Positions 7,929 to 17,360 of a stretch of DNA of 60,471 bases are shown here, piece by piece. Under the pieces are notes generated by a model that was not told where the DNA came from, did not search any database, and saw only the letters and a program-made list of their open reading frames with translations. Position numbers and translations under genes: made by a program. Every line of letters begins with the position of its first letter. The stretch's first letter is position 1. This DNA is from Bradyrhizobium sacchari (GTDB taxonomy: Bacteria > Pseudomonadota > Alphaproteobacteria > Rhizobiales > Xanthobacteraceae): the NCBI RefSeq assembly GCF_002068095.1, contig NZ_LWIG01000001.1, positions 122,065-182,535 on the forward strand. Direction: 5' to 3'.

Positions 7929-9767
7929 TCAGGCGACCGCGCGCTCGCGATACATCGCGTCGATCTCGGCGGCATAGCGCTTGTTCACGAAGCTGCGCTT
8001 CAGCTTCATGGTCGGCGTCAGCTCCTCATCCTCCGGCGTGAGCTGGCGTTCGATCAGATAGAACCGCTTGATGGTCTCGACGCGGGCGAAATTGGCGTTG
8101 ACGCCCTCGATCTCGCGCCAGATCAGGTCCTGGATCTCGGTCGCCCGGCACAGGCTGGCGTAATTGGTGAACGGAATGTCGTGGTCCTGGGCGAACTTCT
8201 CGACATTCTCCTGGTCGATCATCACGAGGCAGGTGAGATACGGCCGCTTGTCGCCGATCACGACGGCATCGGAGATGTAGGGCGAGAATTTGAGCTGGTT
8301 CTCGATCTCGGACGGGGTGATATTCTTGCCGCCGGATGTGATGATGATGTCCTTCATCCGGTCGGTGATGCGGACGAAGCCTTCATTGTCGATGGTGCCG
8401 ACATCGCCGGTGTGAAGCCAGCCGCGCTGATCGATCGTCTCCGCGGTCTTCTCTGGCTGGTTGAGGTAGCCCATGAACAGGAAGTCGCCCCTGATCAGGA
8501 TCTCGCCGTCGGGCGACAGCGCGACCTCGCCCCAGGACACCGCGGTGCCAACCGAGCCGAGCTTGATGCGCTCGGCCGGCATCATGGTGGCGACGCCGCA
8601 ATTTTCGGTCTGGCCGTAGACCTCGTGCATGTCGATGCCGAGCGCGAGATACCACCGGATCAGCTCCGGCGCGATGGGTGCAGCGCCCGTGAAGGCGATG
8701 CGGCAGCGGTCGAGGCCGATCATGCGGCGGATGTTGCGGAACGCTAACCGGTAGGCGAAGCGGTTGGCGATGCGCAGCGACAGCGGCGGCGCCCTGCCCT
8801 CGAGCCGGCAATCGACCATGCGATAGCCGATGTCGATGGCGCGGCGATAGACCCATTGCTGCAGCGGCGTCGCATCCTTCAGCGCGATGGTGATGGCGGA
8901 ATAGAATTTTTCCCAGATCCGGGGCACCGCGAGGAAGACGGTCGGCTGCACCTCGCGCAGATTGTCCGGTACGGTCTCCGGACTTTCGGCGAAATTCATC
9001 ACCGAGCCGAGCGCAACCGAGATGTAATAGCCGCCGATGCGCTCGGCCACATGGCAGAGCGGCAGGAAGATCAGCCGGTCCTCGTCCTCGCGCGCCGGGA
9101 TGAAGTCGTTGGCGTGCCGCATCTGGTGCGTGACGCTGCGGTTGGCGTGCATCGCGCCCTTGGGCGGGCCCGTCGTTCCCGAGGTGTAGACGAGCACCGC
9201 GAGATCGCCCGCACCGCGGCTGTCGATCATCTCCTGCCACAGCGCCTCGCGGCCGATCATGTGGTTGCGCCCGAGCGCGCGGAACTCCTCAAACGACATC
9301 ACCATGTCGTCGGAGAATCCGCCGAGCCCCTCCATGTCGAACACGATGACCTTCTGCAGGGACGGGCAGCGCGCGCGGCAGGTGAGGATCTTGTCGAGCT
9401 GCTCCTCGTCCTCGGCGAAGATCACCTTCGTCGCGGAATCGTTGACGAGATACTCGACCTGGGACGACGAATCGGTCGGATAGATCCCACTGGAGACACC
9501 GCCGGCGCACAGGATGCCCATGTCGGCATAGACCCATTCGGGCACGGCGTTGGCGATGATGGAGGCGACGTCGCCGGGCATGAAGCCGATGGCGCGAAGC
9601 GCGTAGGCGATCTCCTTCGAGATTGCGAGCCATTCGCGCCAACTGGTCGGCTGCCAGATGCCGAACTTCTTCTCGCGGATCGCCGGCCGATCGCCCCGCG
9701 TCTCCGCGGCGCGCAAGAAGCTCTTTGCGATCGTATCAGCGACCGTCAGCACCGCCGGTCGGGCCAT
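7929..9767 (-). CDS. AMP-dependent long-chain acyl-CoA synthetase family protein
   Basis: A 612-residue ANL-superfamily enzyme (FAA1/long-chain acyl-CoA synthetase branch). The P-loop-like AMP-binding motif YTSGTTGPPKG is at residues 194-204. YGQTENCG, the adenine-binding GWLHTGDVG and the hinge/C-domain motif DRMKDIIITSGGKNI are all intact. It should activate a carboxylic acid to acyl-AMP and then acyl-CoA in the cytoplasm. The start at 9767 has GGAGGAG upstream and yields the typical N-terminus ARPAVLTVADTIAKSF. It sits between livF and the binding-protein gene in one strand run, so it probably activates the acid brought in by the transporter (inference). The chain length or ring structure of the substrate is unknown. 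Confidence 0.9.
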   Translation of the reverse strand: MARPAVLTVADTIAKSFLRAAETRGDRPAIREKKFGIWQPTSWREWLAISKEIAYALRAIGFMPGDVASIIANAVPEWVYADMGILCAGGVSSGIYPTDSSSQVEYLVNDSATKVIFAEDEEQLDKILTCRARCPSLQKVIVFDMEGLGGFSDDMVMSFEEFRALGRNHMIGREALWQEMIDSRGAGDLAVLVYTSGTTGPPKGAMHANRSVTHQMRHANDFIPAREDEDRLIFLPLCHVAERIGGYYISVALGSVMNFAESPETVPDNLREVQPTVFLAVPRIWEKFYSAITIALKDATPLQQWVYRRAIDIGYRMVDCRLEGRAPPLSLRIANRFAYRLAFRNIRRMIGLDRCRIAFTGAAPIAPELIRWYLALGIDMHEVYGQTENCGVATMMPAERIKLGSVGTAVSWGEVALSPDGEILIRGDFLFMGYLNQPEKTAETIDQRGWLHTGDVGTIDNEGFVRITDRMKDIIITSGGKNITPSEIENQLKFSPYISDAVVIGDKRPYLTCLVMIDQENVEKFAQDHDIPFTNYASLCRATEIQDLIWREIEGVNANFARVETIKRFYLIERQLTPEDEELTPTMKLKRSFVNKRYAAEIDAMYRERAVA

Positions 9768-9861
9768 GCACGTCTCCTCCTTGTCGCCTTCCCCCTCCGC
9801 TGCCTGCCTTGCCGGCGGTCTGTGCGCTGGAGGGGTAACCCATCTAACGCCAAATTTTCTT

Positions 9862-10650
9862 CTAACGCCAAGTCTTCTTCTTTTTCCAGCGCCGTTCGCC
9901 TCTAGCGCCCGCTTCCTTGGCGCCAAGGTAAAACTCCTGGATGTCCTGGGAATGCATCAAGCGGTCGCAGCTGTCGTTCATCACGATGCGGCCGATCTCG
10001 AGCACATAGCCGTAATGGGCGGTCTCCAGCGCCACCTTGGCGTTCTGCTCGACCAGCAGGATCGACATGCCCTGCTCCTCGTTGACCCGGCGGATGATGG
10101 TGAAGATCTCCTTCACCAGCAGCGGCGACAGGCCGAGCGAGGGCTCGTCGAGCAAGAGCAGCGTCGGCCGGTTCATCAGCGCGCGCCCGATCGCGAGCAT
10201 CTGCTGCTCGCCGCCGGAGAGCTGGCCGGCCGGCTGGTTGATGCGCTCCTTCAGGCGAGGGAAATAGCCGTAGACGCGCTCCAGATCCTCCGCAACGCCG
10301 TCGCGGTCCTTGCGCGGATAGGCGCCCATCATCAGGTTCTCGCGCACCGAGAGGAACGGGAACACCTCGCGCCCCTCTGGCACGTGGCTGAGGCCGAGCC
10401 GCACGATCCGGTCGGCCTCCATGCGCTGAATCGACTTGCCCATGAACTCGATCGCGCCCTTCTGCGGATCGAGGATGCCGGAGATGGTCTTCAGCACCGT
10501 GGTCTTGCCGGCGCCGTTGGCACCCAGCAGGGTGACGATGCGGCCGCGCGGCACCTCCAGCGAGATGCCGCGGATCGCCATGATCGGCCCGTAATAGCTC
10601 TCGACGTTGGAGAGTTTCAAGATGATGTCGGGCGAAACGGCTGCGACCAT
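9862..10650 (-). CDS. livF: Branched-chain amino acid-type ABC transporter ATP-binding protein LivF
   Basis: A 262-residue ATPase. Walker A is GANGAGKTT, the signature is LSGGEQQ and Walker B is LLLLDEPSLGL. The Pro-Glu-Gly-Arg block (SHVPEGREVFPFLSV) and HYGYVLEIGRIV are hallmarks of the LivF rather than LivG branch. A basic tail (RRWKKKKTWR) is unusual and follows a normal C-terminus; it may be a strain-specific extension. The gene follows livG after four bases, so the two are likely translated together and act as a heterodimer driving LivH/LivM. Confidence 0.92.
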   Translation of the reverse strand: MVAAVSPDIILKLSNVESYYGPIMAIRGISLEVPRGRIVTLLGANGAGKTTVLKTISGILDPQKGAIEFMGKSIQRMEADRIVRLGLSHVPEGREVFPFLSVRENLMMGAYPRKDRDGVAEDLERVYGYFPRLKERINQPAGQLSGGEQQMLAIGRALMNRPTLLLLDEPSLGLSPLLVKEIFTIIRRVNEEQGMSILLVEQNAKVALETAHYGYVLEIGRIVMNDSCDRLMHSQDIQEFYLGAKEAGARGERRWKKKKTWR

Positions 10651-10654
10651 CGCC

Positions 10655-11413
10655 TCAGGCTCCGAGATACGCGGCGACGACGTCGGGGTGCTGCTGCACC
10701 TCGGCAGGCGAGCCCGTGGCGAGCACCCTTCCGTAGTTCAGCGCGATGACGCGGTCGGAGACGCGGTTCACCAGCGACATGTCGTGCTCGACCATCAGCA
10801 CGGTGACGCCGAGCTCGCTCTTCATGTCGCGAATCCAGAATGACATGTCGTCGGTCTCCTCGACGTTGAGGCCGGAGGACGGCTCGTCGAGCAGGATCAG
10901 TTTCGGCTCCGAGCACAGCGCGCGCGCCAGCTCGATCACCTTGCGCACCCCGTAGGGCAGGCCCGAGATCAGCTTGTCGCGATAGGGCTCGAGGTCGAGG
11001 AACTCGATCACCTGCTCGACCCGGCGGCGGTGCACCTTCTCGTTGGCGCGCACGCTCGGCAGGAACAAGAGCTCCTGCCAGAGCTGGGTGGTCGAATGCC
11101 GGTGGCGGCCGACCAGCAAATTCGACAGCACGGTCGCGTTCTCGAACAGCTCGATGTTCTGGAAGGTGCGGGCGATGCCGAGCTTTGCGATGTCGTAGGG
11201 CGGCTGCTCGGTGATGTCCTGGTCCTCGAAGAAGATGCGCCCCGAGGTCGGCCGGTAAATGCGCGAGATCAGGTTGAAGATCGAGCTCTTGCCAGCGCCA
11301 TTCGGCCCGATGATCGAGAGGATCTCGCCCTTCTCCACCGCGAACGACACCGCATCGACCGCCTTGAGGCCTCCGAAATGCAGCGACAGGTTCTCGGCGC
11401 GGAAATAGCTCAT
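10655..11413 (-). CDS. livG: Branched-chain amino acid-type ABC transporter ATP-binding protein LivG
   Basis: A 252-residue ATPase with Walker [10 protein letters not shown], a divergent signature [15 protein letters not shown] in place of LSGGQ (a common LivG variant), Walker [12 protein letters not shown] and the switch histidine in LMVEHDM. The C-terminus PDVVAAYLG is characteristic of LivG. Its ATG overlaps the stop of livM (ATGA at 11410-11413), so it is translationally coupled. It pairs with the next gene product, LivF. Confidence 0.92.
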   Translation of the reverse strand: MSYFRAENLSLHFGGLKAVDAVSFAVEKGEILSIIGPNGAGKSSIFNLISRIYRPTSGRIFFEDQDITEQPPYDIAKLGIARTFQNIELFENATVLSNLLVGRHRHSTTQLWQELLFLPSVRANEKVHRRRVEQVIEFLDLEPYRDKLISGLPYGVRKVIELARALCSEPKLILLDEPSSGLNVEETDDMSFWIRDMKSELGVTVLMVEHDMSLVNRVSDRVIALNYGRVLATGSPAEVQQHPDVVAAYLGA

Positions 11414-12561
11414 CGGTTGCGCTCCGACTTCACGTAGATCTTCTGCCGCTTGAAGGTGGCGCGCTTGTAGAGCGGGAACAGCTGGAAGAAGAGCTTGATC
11501 TTCAGCCAGCGGCCGTAGAGCCCGAGGGGCTCGAACAGCACGAACAGCACGATGATGATGCCGTAGATGGCGCCCTTCAGGCCATTGAGCGAGGCGAAGG
11601 CCGCAACCTTCGACTGGATGTTGCCCGCCGTCGCCGAGCTCGCCCCGAAGGTCGCGGCGATGCCGGCGATGATGCCGGGCATGTCGTCCTTGAGGTAGGT
11701 GAGGAACGGATCGATCATCACGATGAAGATCGCCCCCAGCACCGCGCCGTGCAGGCTGAAGGTGCCGCCGATCAGGATCACGATGATGAATTCGATCGAG
11801 AGCTGCAGCGTGAACATCTCCGGCGAGATGAAGGAGAGCTTGTGCGCGAACAGCACGCCGGCGAAGCCGGTGATCGCCGCCGAGATCGCAAAGGACTTGA
11901 CCTTGTAGAGCGCGACATTGATGCCCATGCTGCGCGCCGCGGTCTCGCTGTCGCGGATCGCAACGAAGGCGCGCCCCGTCGGCGAACGCAGCAGATTGAG
12001 CGTGCCGACGATGGTCAGGACCAGCACGGCAAGGCACAGGTAATAGAAGGTCGGGCTGTCACGCGGCACGGTGACGCCGAGCAGCGACAGCGTCTTGACC
12101 CGCATGCCCTCGTTGCCGTGGGTGACGCTCTCCCACCGCGCCAGTATCTCCTCGACGATCAGGGCAAAGGAGATGGTGGCGATGACGAGGTAGATTCCGG
12201 TGAGGCGTAGCGCAGGAAAGCCGACCATCGCACCGATGATGCCGGTCAAGACGCCGGCGGCGAGGAAGTAGACCGGGAACGGCACGTTGTACTTCTGCAA
12301 ATAGGCCGCGGTATAGGCCCCGATCGCGAGGAATGCCGCATGCCCGAGCGAGGCCTGCCCGGTGAAGCCGGTCAGGATCAGCAATGCCACGCCGACGGTC
12401 GCATAGATGCAGACGAAGACGAGCTGGCTCATCAGGTAGCTGGAGAGCAAATAGGGCGCGACCAGCAGCAGCGCGATCAGGATGCCGTAAGAGACAACGT
12501 AGCCCGAATGTGGAAACAGCTTGATGTCGTCCTCGTAGTCGGTCTTGAACAGGAAGCGCAT
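11410..12561 (-). CDS. livM: Branched-chain amino acid-type ABC transporter permease LivM
   Basis: A 383-residue integral membrane protein with about nine or ten hydrophobic segments. The family signature GFTGQASLGHAAFLAIGAY is present, as is LRSPTGRAFVAIRDSE, the coupling region that contacts the ATPase. The start at 12561 follows livH by six bases. A polar N-terminal stretch (KTDYEDDIKLFPHSG) precedes the first membrane span. A C-terminal extension rich in basic residues ([20 protein letters not shown]) reaches into the cytoplasm. It forms the channel with LivH. Confidence 0.92.
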   Translation of the reverse strand: MRFLFKTDYEDDIKLFPHSGYVVSYGILIALLLVAPYLLSSYLMSQLVFVCIYATVGVALLILTGFTGQASLGHAAFLAIGAYTAAYLQKYNVPFPVYFLAAGVLTGIIGAMVGFPALRLTGIYLVIATISFALIVEEILARWESVTHGNEGMRVKTLSLLGVTVPRDSPTFYYLCLAVLVLTIVGTLNLLRSPTGRAFVAIRDSETAARSMGINVALYKVKSFAISAAITGFAGVLFAHKLSFISPEMFTLQLSIEFIIVILIGGTFSLHGAVLGAIFIVMIDPFLTYLKDDMPGIIAGIAATFGASSATAGNIQSKVAAFASLNGLKGAIYGIIIVLFVLFEPLGLYGRWLKIKLFFQLFPLYKRATFKRQKIYVKSERNR

Positions 12562-12566
12562 GACGT

Positions 12567-13442
12567 TCAGACCTTCTTGCGGACGTGAAGGCCGAACAGG
12601 CCTTCGGGCTTCAAGAGCAGCACGGTGAGCAGGACGATATAGGGCGCGACGTCCTTCCAGCCCTCGGGCAGGTAAAACCCTGCCATGCTCTCGATCACGC
12701 CGATCAGAACGCCGCCGACCACGGCGCCCGGGATCGAGCCGAAGCCGCCGAGCACGGCGGCCGGGAAGGCCTTGAGACCGAGCACGAGGCCGACATTGGA
12801 ATGGATGAAGGTGATCGGCGCCAGCAGCACGCCGGCGCAGGTCGCCACCGCCGCGCTGATCGCCCAGACGATCGACACCACGCGCTTGACCGGAATGCCC
12901 ATGTAATAGGCCGCCAGCATGTTCTCGGAGCTGGCGCGCATCGCGGTGCCGAGCGTGGTCTTGTTGAAGAAGAGATAGAGCAGCGCGCACAGGATCATCG
13001 TCGCCGCGATCACCGACAGCTTGTCGTAGGCGAGGACCAGCGCGCCAATCCGCAGCACGCCCTGGCTGAACGGCGTCTCGATCTTAAGGTCGTCCGTGCC
13101 CCAGATCATGCCGGCGATCGAGCGCAGGAAATAGCCGAGGCCGATCGTGGCCATGATGATGGAGAATTGCGGGTAGCCGAGGATCGGCCGCACCACCACG
13201 CGCTCGGCCAGCATGCCGAACAGCGCCATGGCGGCCACCGCACCGGCAAAGCCGATCCAGTAGTTCAGGCCCATCATGCCGATGAAGGTGAAGGCAAAGA
13301 AGCCGCCCAGCATCATCAGGTCGCCCTGGGCGAAATTGACGACCTCGGTGGCCTTGTAGACGAGCACGAAGCCGAGCGCGATCAGGCCGTAGACGCAGCC
13401 GAGCGCAACACCGCTGACCAGCTGCTGAACGAAATCCAGCAT
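12567..13442 (-). CDS. livH: Branched-chain amino acid-type ABC transporter permease LivH
   Basis: A 291-residue permease with roughly eight membrane spans. Signature stretches are SGVALGCVYGLIALGFVLVY, NFAQGDLMMLGGF and the coupling loop GTAMRASSENMLAAYYMGI. It ends in a basic HVRKKV. The start at 13442 has GGAGG upstream. As the first gene of the minus-strand run livH-livM-livG-livF-ligase-binding protein, its promoter must lie in the 274-base gap 13443-13716, shared with the divergent ABC exporter. I could not pick out a convincing promoter or operator there. Confidence 0.92.
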   Translation of the reverse strand: MLDFVQQLVSGVALGCVYGLIALGFVLVYKATEVVNFAQGDLMMLGGFFAFTFIGMMGLNYWIGFAGAVAAMALFGMLAERVVVRPILGYPQFSIIMATIGLGYFLRSIAGMIWGTDDLKIETPFSQGVLRIGALVLAYDKLSVIAATMILCALLYLFFNKTTLGTAMRASSENMLAAYYMGIPVKRVVSIVWAISAAVATCAGVLLAPITFIHSNVGLVLGLKAFPAAVLGGFGSIPGAVVGGVLIGVIESMAGFYLPEGWKDVAPYIVLLTVLLLKPEGLFGLHVRKKV

Positions 13443-13716
13443 CGCCGCGCTTCCTCCCGATGCAACGGGCGGATCTTTTGGCCGCCTCGCCGCATCTTGT
13501 GTCCAGTCGCTACGCAGTCGTTTCGCCGCGTTAGCTCCATTTGTCCCGGCGCCAATTCAGCCTGAACGCCTGCGCGCTGTCAACAAACGGTGACTTGTTA
13601 AGATGACTTGCCTTTAGTCCAACCCGCATGCCGGAATTTGCGGTAATGCGATTCACCCTGCCGAAACATCTTCGGGTCATGGTCGCGGGCAATGCAAAAC
13701 CGGATGGTGTGGCGTC

Positions 13717-14466
13717 ATGAAGCCGGACAGCTCGGCACTGGAAGTCCGAGGGTTAACGAAGCGTTTTGACCGGTTGGCGGTCGACAGCCTCGATCTCACC
13801 ATTCACGCCGGCGAATTCTATGCCCTGGTCGGCCCCAACGGGGCCGGCAAGACCACCACTTTGCGCATGGTTGCAGGCCTGCTCAGGCCCGATGCCGGCG
13901 CGGTCTCGATCTTCGGCATCGATGCGCTGACCAATCCCGTCGCCGCCAAGCAGGTGATGGCTTGGGTCTCCGACGAGCCCATGATCTACGACAAGCTGAC
14001 CCCGCTCGAATATCTCGAATTCGTCGCCGGCCTCTGGGGCATCGCGCCGTCGATCTCGGAGCCGGTCGCCGAGGCGCTGCTCAGCTCGCTCGGGCTCGAA
14101 CCGCACCGGCACGAACGCTGCGAGGGCTTTTCCAAGGGCATGCGCCAGAAGGTGGCGCTGGCCGGGGCGCTGGTGCACGATCCCCGCCTCATCATTCTCG
14201 ACGAGCCGCTGACGGGGCTCGATGCCGTCTCCGCGCGCCATGTGAAAGGCCTGCTCGGCGAGCGCGTCCGCGCCGGCTGCACCGTCATCATGACCACGCA
14301 CATCCTCGAGGTCGCCGAACGCATGGCCGACCGCATCGGCGTGATCGCGTCGGGGCGGCTGGTCGCGCAAGGAACGCTCACCGAATTGCGCCAGCAGAAC
14401 GGCCACGCCGACACCAGCCTGGAAGATCTCTTCATCGCGCTGGTGACGCTGCAGGAAGCCGCATGA
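13717..14466 (+). CDS. ABC transporter ATP-binding protein (ABC-2 exporter type)
   Basis: A 249-residue ATPase of the multidrug/ABC-2 exporter group. It has Walker A GPNGAGKTTT, a divergent signature FSKGMRQKVALAGAL (FSKGM replaces LSGGQ, normal in this group), Walker B LIILDEPLTGLD and an H-loop in TTHILEVAE. It is coupled to the next gene by an ATGA overlap at 14463-14466, so the two form a two-component transporter. Substrate is unknown; export rather than uptake is inferred from the ATPase subtype and the lack of a binding protein. Confidence 0.88.
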   Translation: MKPDSSALEVRGLTKRFDRLAVDSLDLTIHAGEFYALVGPNGAGKTTTLRMVAGLLRPDAGAVSIFGIDALTNPVAAKQVMAWVSDEPMIYDKLTPLEYLEFVAGLWGIAPSISEPVAEALLSSLGLEPHRHERCEGFSKGMRQKVALAGALVHDPRLIILDEPLTGLDAVSARHVKGLLGERVRAGCTVIMTTHILEVAERMADRIGVIASGRLVAQGTLTELRQQNGHADTSLEDLFIALVTLQEAA

Positions 14467-15989
14467 GCTCGGCGACCGCACTGTCCTGGTTCGCCCGCCA
14501 CGAGCTCAGGCTCGCCTGGCGGGAATGGTTCGCCATGATGACCGGCGGAAGGCGCACGCGGGCGCGCGCCGCCGTCATCGGCCTGCTGTTCTTCGCCGCG
14601 CTCCTGCACGTGCCGGCCTGGGCGGTGATCGGCCGCTTCGCCGATCTGCAGCTGCCGCTCGACAAATCCTCGCTGATCGTGATCACGGCGACGATCTTTC
14701 TGGCCTGGACCTTGATGCTGTCGCAGGCGATCGAATCGGTGACGCGGGTGTTCTACGCCCGCGCCGATCTCGACCTGATCATGTCCTCGCCCGCGACGCT
14801 GGCCAACCTGTTCTCGGTCCGCATCGCCGCGATCGCGCTCACCGTCACCGCGATGGCGCTGCTGTTCTCGACGCCGTTCATCGACGTGCTGGTGATCGGC
14901 GGCGGGCCGCGATGGCTTGCGGCCTTCGGCGTCGTCATCGCCATGGGCGTGTCGGCCGCGGCGATCGCAATCGCCGTCACCATCCTGCTGTTTCGACTGA
15001 TCGGCCCGGCGCGGACGCGGCTCGTGGCGCAAGTCGTCGCCGCCATCATCGGCGCCGGCTTCGTGATCGCGCTGCAGGTCGCGGCGATCATGTCCTATGG
15101 CACGCTGTCGCGCTTCACCATCCTGACCTCCGGCAGCCTGGCCGCGCACGCCCCCGAGATCGATAGCATCTGGTGGTGGCCGGCACGCGCCGCCATGGGC
15201 GACAGCGGGGCGCTGCTGCCGCTTCTGGGGCTTGCGCTCGTGCTGCTCGGAAGCGTCATGGCCATCTTCTCGGGCCGCTTTGCCGACACCGCGATCGATG
15301 CGGCCGCCTACGGCAGGTCCGGCCGCCGCAGCGCGAAACAGCGCGCCTTCCGCGGCGGATCGCGGCAGCAGGCGCTGCGGCGCAAGGAATTCTCCCTGCT
15401 CTGGCGCGATCCCTGGCTGATCTCGCAGACCCTGATGCAGCTGCTCTATCTGGTGCCGCCAGCGCTGCTGCTCTGGCGCAATTTTGCCCAAAGCTCCGCG
15501 GCGCTGACACTCATCACGCCCGTCATCGTCATGGCGGCCGGACAGCTCGCCGGCGGGCTCGCCTGGCTGACGATCTCCGGCGAGGACGCCCCCGACCTGG
15601 TTGCGACCGCGCCGCTGACGCCGTCCAGCGTCATCCGCGCCAAGATCGAGGTGGTGCTGATCGCGATCGCCGTGATCTTCGGCCCGCTGGTCGCCGCGCT
15701 CGCCCTCGCCTCGCCGTTCCAGGCCGCGGTGAGTGCGGGAGCGATCATCGTCAGTGCGGCCTCCGCGACCGCAATCCAGCTCTGGTTCCGGGTCCAGGCC
15801 CGACGCAGCCAGTTCCGCCGCCGCCAGACCTCGTCGCGGCTTGCGACCTTTGCCGAAGCCTTCTCCTCGATCGGCTGGGCCGCGAGTGCGGCCCTGCTGC
15901 TCGCCATGCCGCTGGCGGGCCTGATCAGCGGCCTGATCACCGCGGGCCTCGTCGCCCTCACCTGGAAGTTCAGCCCAAGGCGCGACTAG
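14463..15989 (+). CDS. ABC transporter permease, ABC-2 type, function unknown
   Basis: A 508-residue protein with about ten to twelve hydrophobic helices arranged in two halves separated by a basic linker (RSGRRSAKQRAFRGGSRQQA, about residues 280-300). The second half begins with RKEFSLLWRDPWLISQTLMQ, the amphipathic coupling element typical of large ABC-2 permeases. The ATG overlaps the ATPase stop codon. It probably forms the membrane part of a homodimeric or pseudo-dimeric exporter. No substrate can be deduced; the following genes are unrelated. Confidence 0.8.
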   Translation: MSSATALSWFARHELRLAWREWFAMMTGGRRTRARAAVIGLLFFAALLHVPAWAVIGRFADLQLPLDKSSLIVITATIFLAWTLMLSQAIESVTRVFYARADLDLIMSSPATLANLFSVRIAAIALTVTAMALLFSTPFIDVLVIGGGPRWLAAFGVVIAMGVSAAAIAIAVTILLFRLIGPARTRLVAQVVAAIIGAGFVIALQVAAIMSYGTLSRFTILTSGSLAAHAPEIDSIWWWPARAAMGDSGALLPLLGLALVLLGSVMAIFSGRFADTAIDAAAYGRSGRRSAKQRAFRGGSRQQALRRKEFSLLWRDPWLISQTLMQLLYLVPPALLLWRNFAQSSAALTLITPVIVMAAGQLAGGLAWLTISGEDAPDLVATAPLTPSSVIRAKIEVVLIAIAVIFGPLVAALALASPFQAAVSAGAIIVSAASATAIQLWFRVQARRSQFRRRQTSSRLATFAEAFSSIGWAASAALLLAMPLAGLISGLITAGLVALTWKFSPRRD

Positions 15990-16049
15990 AAGGCGCGACT
16001 AGAGGCGGGAGTGAAGGGGTACCGGTCCCCCGCGATGGCCAAGGCCGCG

Positions 16050-17216
16050 TCAGGTGTCGAAGGCCGGTTGTGCGCTCCGTACCGCGCTGGGCTTCCGCCG
16101 ATCCGTCAGACGCCTGACCCAGTTGCGCCCCGGCTCCTCCACGAAGCGATATGTCGCGACCGACAGCAGCACGGTCAGCAGCAACATCGCAATTTGCAGG
16201 AGATCACCCAGCCAGAGCGATCCATTCATTGAGACCACCTTCGTCGGTTGGTGGTCCGCGCTCAGGGCATAGGAGACGAACAGCTCCATATGCCCGAGGC
16301 TTTCGACGACCATGAGGATCGCGCGCACAACGGCCCTGACGAGCGGATGCAGCATGTAGATCGAATAGGTCAGCGTCCCGATCAGGAGCATGGACGGCAC
16401 GGTCAGCCGACGGCTGACCGCGCCGGCCTCACGCGCGAACACCAGAACGACCAGCGAGAACACCAGCGGCGAGGCGACCTGAAGGATGACGCTGCTTCCT
16501 GCGACCGAAACATAGAACACGACGAGCAGCAAACTCGCTGTCTCGAGCCATGTCTCGCCGGACGGCGCCACGCGTGCGCGCAACACCGGAAAGCGCTCTC
16601 GCAAATCGAAGCAGACAACGCCGAGCGCAAAACCATAAAGGCAGCGCACGAGGCCATAGTCGTAGGTCGCGTTCATCCCGTCCGGGCTGATGGTGGCGAG
16701 CACGATTGGCCCGGCAATGATCGGGAGCAGCCAGGGCCATAGTGTCGGCCCGATCCTGCTTACGACCGCGGCGAAGGTCACATAGGCGGCGAACTCGGCG
16801 CTGATGCTCCAGCTCGCGAAGTTCAGCCAGTTCTGCGGATTGACGCCGAGGCCTTGCAGGAGAAGGACGTTGGTGACGACGGCCTGCAGCAGGTTCGGGC
16901 CAATGCCGTCCTTCGCGGCATCGATGGGAATGAACAGCAGCAACGTCACGAGATGCAGCGGGTAGATCCGCCCAAGCCGCAGGGCGAGGAAGCGGCCCGC
17001 GCCGAACCCCTCGGCGAGACGCGCCCGATAGTTCGACGCGATGACAAAGCCGCTCAACACGAAGAAGAAATCGACGAAAAGATAGGCGTGTCTGGTCAGC
17101 GGCAGAAAGGACAGATGGCTGATCACGTCGAAATGAAACAGCGCGACCATGCAGGCGCAAATGCCACGCCAACTGTCGAGCGCATGATATCGGGTGGTGT
17201 TTTCAGCCCGGGCCAT
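16050..17216 (-). CDS. Acyltransferase family 3 (OafA/YrhL-like) membrane protein
   Basis: A 388-residue, roughly ten-span membrane protein. The N-terminal LDSWRGICACMVALFHF matches the acyltransferase-3 motif with the essential His, and FFFVLSGFVIA, RIYPLHLVTL and IYMLHPLVR are the other family blocks. These enzymes acetylate or acylate sugars of exopolysaccharide, O-antigen or Nod factors at the inner membrane. It stands alone, with no glycosyltransferases nearby, so the acceptor is unknown. The start at 17216 lacks a strong Shine-Dalgarno but gives the usual short polar N-terminus. Confidence 0.88.
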   Translation of the reverse strand: MARAENTTRYHALDSWRGICACMVALFHFDVISHLSFLPLTRHAYLFVDFFFVLSGFVIASNYRARLAEGFGAGRFLALRLGRIYPLHLVTLLLFIPIDAAKDGIGPNLLQAVVTNVLLLQGLGVNPQNWLNFASWSISAEFAAYVTFAAVVSRIGPTLWPWLLPIIAGPIVLATISPDGMNATYDYGLVRCLYGFALGVVCFDLRERFPVLRARVAPSGETWLETASLLLVVFYVSVAGSSVILQVASPLVFSLVVLVFAREAGAVSRRLTVPSMLLIGTLTYSIYMLHPLVRAVVRAILMVVESLGHMELFVSYALSADHQPTKVVSMNGSLWLGDLLQIAMLLLTVLLSVATYRFVEEPGRNWVRRLTDRRKPSAVRSAQPAFDT

Positions 17217-17360
17217 CGAAAACGGGTAGGCGAGGCCCCTCGCCGGAACAAGCAGAAGTTGACTCCATACTTAACGCAGCAAACGGTCGCGACATCGGCA
17301 TGACGTCGGAACGATTCGAAGCTACACTGGCCGGATCGGGTGGATGCGGGCGGACTGGTG

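Noticed and set aside
6542..8041. A 499-codon plus-strand open frame across the binding-protein gene
   Set aside because: It overlaps a clear periplasmic binding protein and part of the acyl-CoA ligase on the other strand and has no domain-like sequence.
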